From a virus, in the IMG/VR virus record IMGVR_UViG_3300036845_000136, positions 1 through 56,056 of that record: a DNA stretch of 56,056 nucleotides, one strand, 5' to 3'. A program made the translations under genes and the position numbers. The first letter of the stretch is position 1; the number at the start of each line of letters is the position of its first letter. A model generated the notes under the pieces. The model did not search any database. It was not told where the DNA came from and saw only the letters and a program-made list of their open reading frames with translations. Below, one piece after another: positions 55,681 to 56,056 of this stretch.

Positions 55681-56056
55681 ATGAAGCGCCTACTCCTCTC
55701 CACAGCGGCACTGCTCGGGGGCCTCGCGGTCGTCGGCACCGCCCACGCCACCGTCATGAGCATTGGCCTCCAGACCACCGGGGCGATCACCACCGAAGCG
55801 ACCAATTCCGGCGTCGGCGCGATCAACTTCACCGGCAACTTCGGCGCCTGGGTAGTCAATCTCGTCCAGGCGGCCGACCAGACGACGCTGTTGGCGCCGG
55901 GGATACTCAATTCCAGCTCGCTGGACATTAAGGGTATCCTGACCGCCGCTGGCACGCTGAAAGTTTACGTCACCAGCCAGGGCCTGACCGGTGAGGCCGC
56001 GCTCGAAGACTTCACGTCGAGCTTCACCAGCAATGTCATCAGCGGCTCGGTCGCGT
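55681..56056 (+). CDS. Secreted protein (partial at window end)
   Basis: Open from ATG 55681 to the end of the window (125 codons). A clear Sec signal (KRLLLSTAALLGGLAVVGTA, predicted cut after AHA at 23) precedes a Thr/Ser/Gly-rich, probably beta-sheet domain (IGLQTTGAITTEATNSGVGA; LKVYVTSQGLTGEAAL). AAAGGGAAA lies upstream. It sits after two terminators, like an independently expressed moron. C-terminus not seen. Confidence 0.6.
   Translation, partial: MKRLLLSTAALLGGLAVVGTAHATVMSIGLQTTGAITTEATNSGVGAINFTGNFGAWVVNLVQAADQTTLLAPGILNSSSLDIKGILTAAGTLKVYVTSQGLTGEAALEDFTSSFTSNVISGSVA

Noticed and set aside
1-56056. tRNA, rRNA, insertion sequence, complete integrase with attachment site
   Set aside because: None was seen by eye on either strand; a short tRNA could still be missed without a structure search.

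Overview
The window is a segment of a large, GC-rich, tightly packed tailed-phage genome with a contractile tail (myovirus morphology). The host is probably an alphaproteobacterium; this rests only on base composition, codon use and the general look of the proteins. It could also be a prophage, but no integrase catalytic domain, attachment site, tRNA or host gene is visible. Nearly all genes abut or overlap as ATGA, TGATG or TAATG.

Layout. (1) 1-3509, rightward: small unknown genes, a lone integrase core-binding domain, a right-handed beta-helix protein and a small zinc ribbon. (2) 3561-10758, leftward: an early-type operon of small unknown proteins, a GIY-YIG homing endonuclease, an HTH protein, a DnaJ-type zinc protein, a 43-residue secreted cysteine-rich peptide, a small membrane protein and a DUF932 protein. 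At least two leftward promoters have a repeated 18-bp element exactly filling the -35/-10 spacer. (3) 10832-14019, rightward: ParB-like/DNA methyltransferase fusion, small terminase, large terminase. (4) 14031-30772: an 1800-residue portal polyprotein (DUF1073-type portal, NUDIX, kinase-like fold, helical repeats, ADP-ribosyltransferase), Mu gpF-like protein, DUF2213 protease/scaffold, cement protein, DUF2184-like major capsid protein and neck proteins, with one histone-H1-like gene on the opposite strand and a probable Acb2-type anti-CBASS protein. (5) 30786-43107: terminator, sheath, tube, tail chaperones with a -1 frameshift site, tape measure with a lysozyme-like domain, baseplate plug, hub, spike, PAAR, J protein and DUF2612. 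(6) 43138-53603: adhesins, a gp25-like protein, a tailspike with a Sec-type signal and an SGNH-hydrolase fibre. (7) 53634-56056: membrane, proline-rich and coiled-coil proteins, two intrinsic terminators and the start of a secreted protein.

Six homing endonuclease genes (one GIY-YIG, four HNH, one endonuclease VII-like) are scattered through it. Three of them share a structured leader (hairpin, TGACCAC, second hairpin around the ribosome-binding site, ATGGCT).

The most unusual items are the portal fused to NUDIX, kinase-like and ADP-ribosyltransferase modules, the endonuclease leader element, direct repeats spanning start codons that bracket small gene cassettes, a copy of the capsid N-terminal motif in a 77-residue protein, and one beta-sandwich domain inserted in three separate tail proteins. 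All family assignments come from reading motifs by eye; no search was run.
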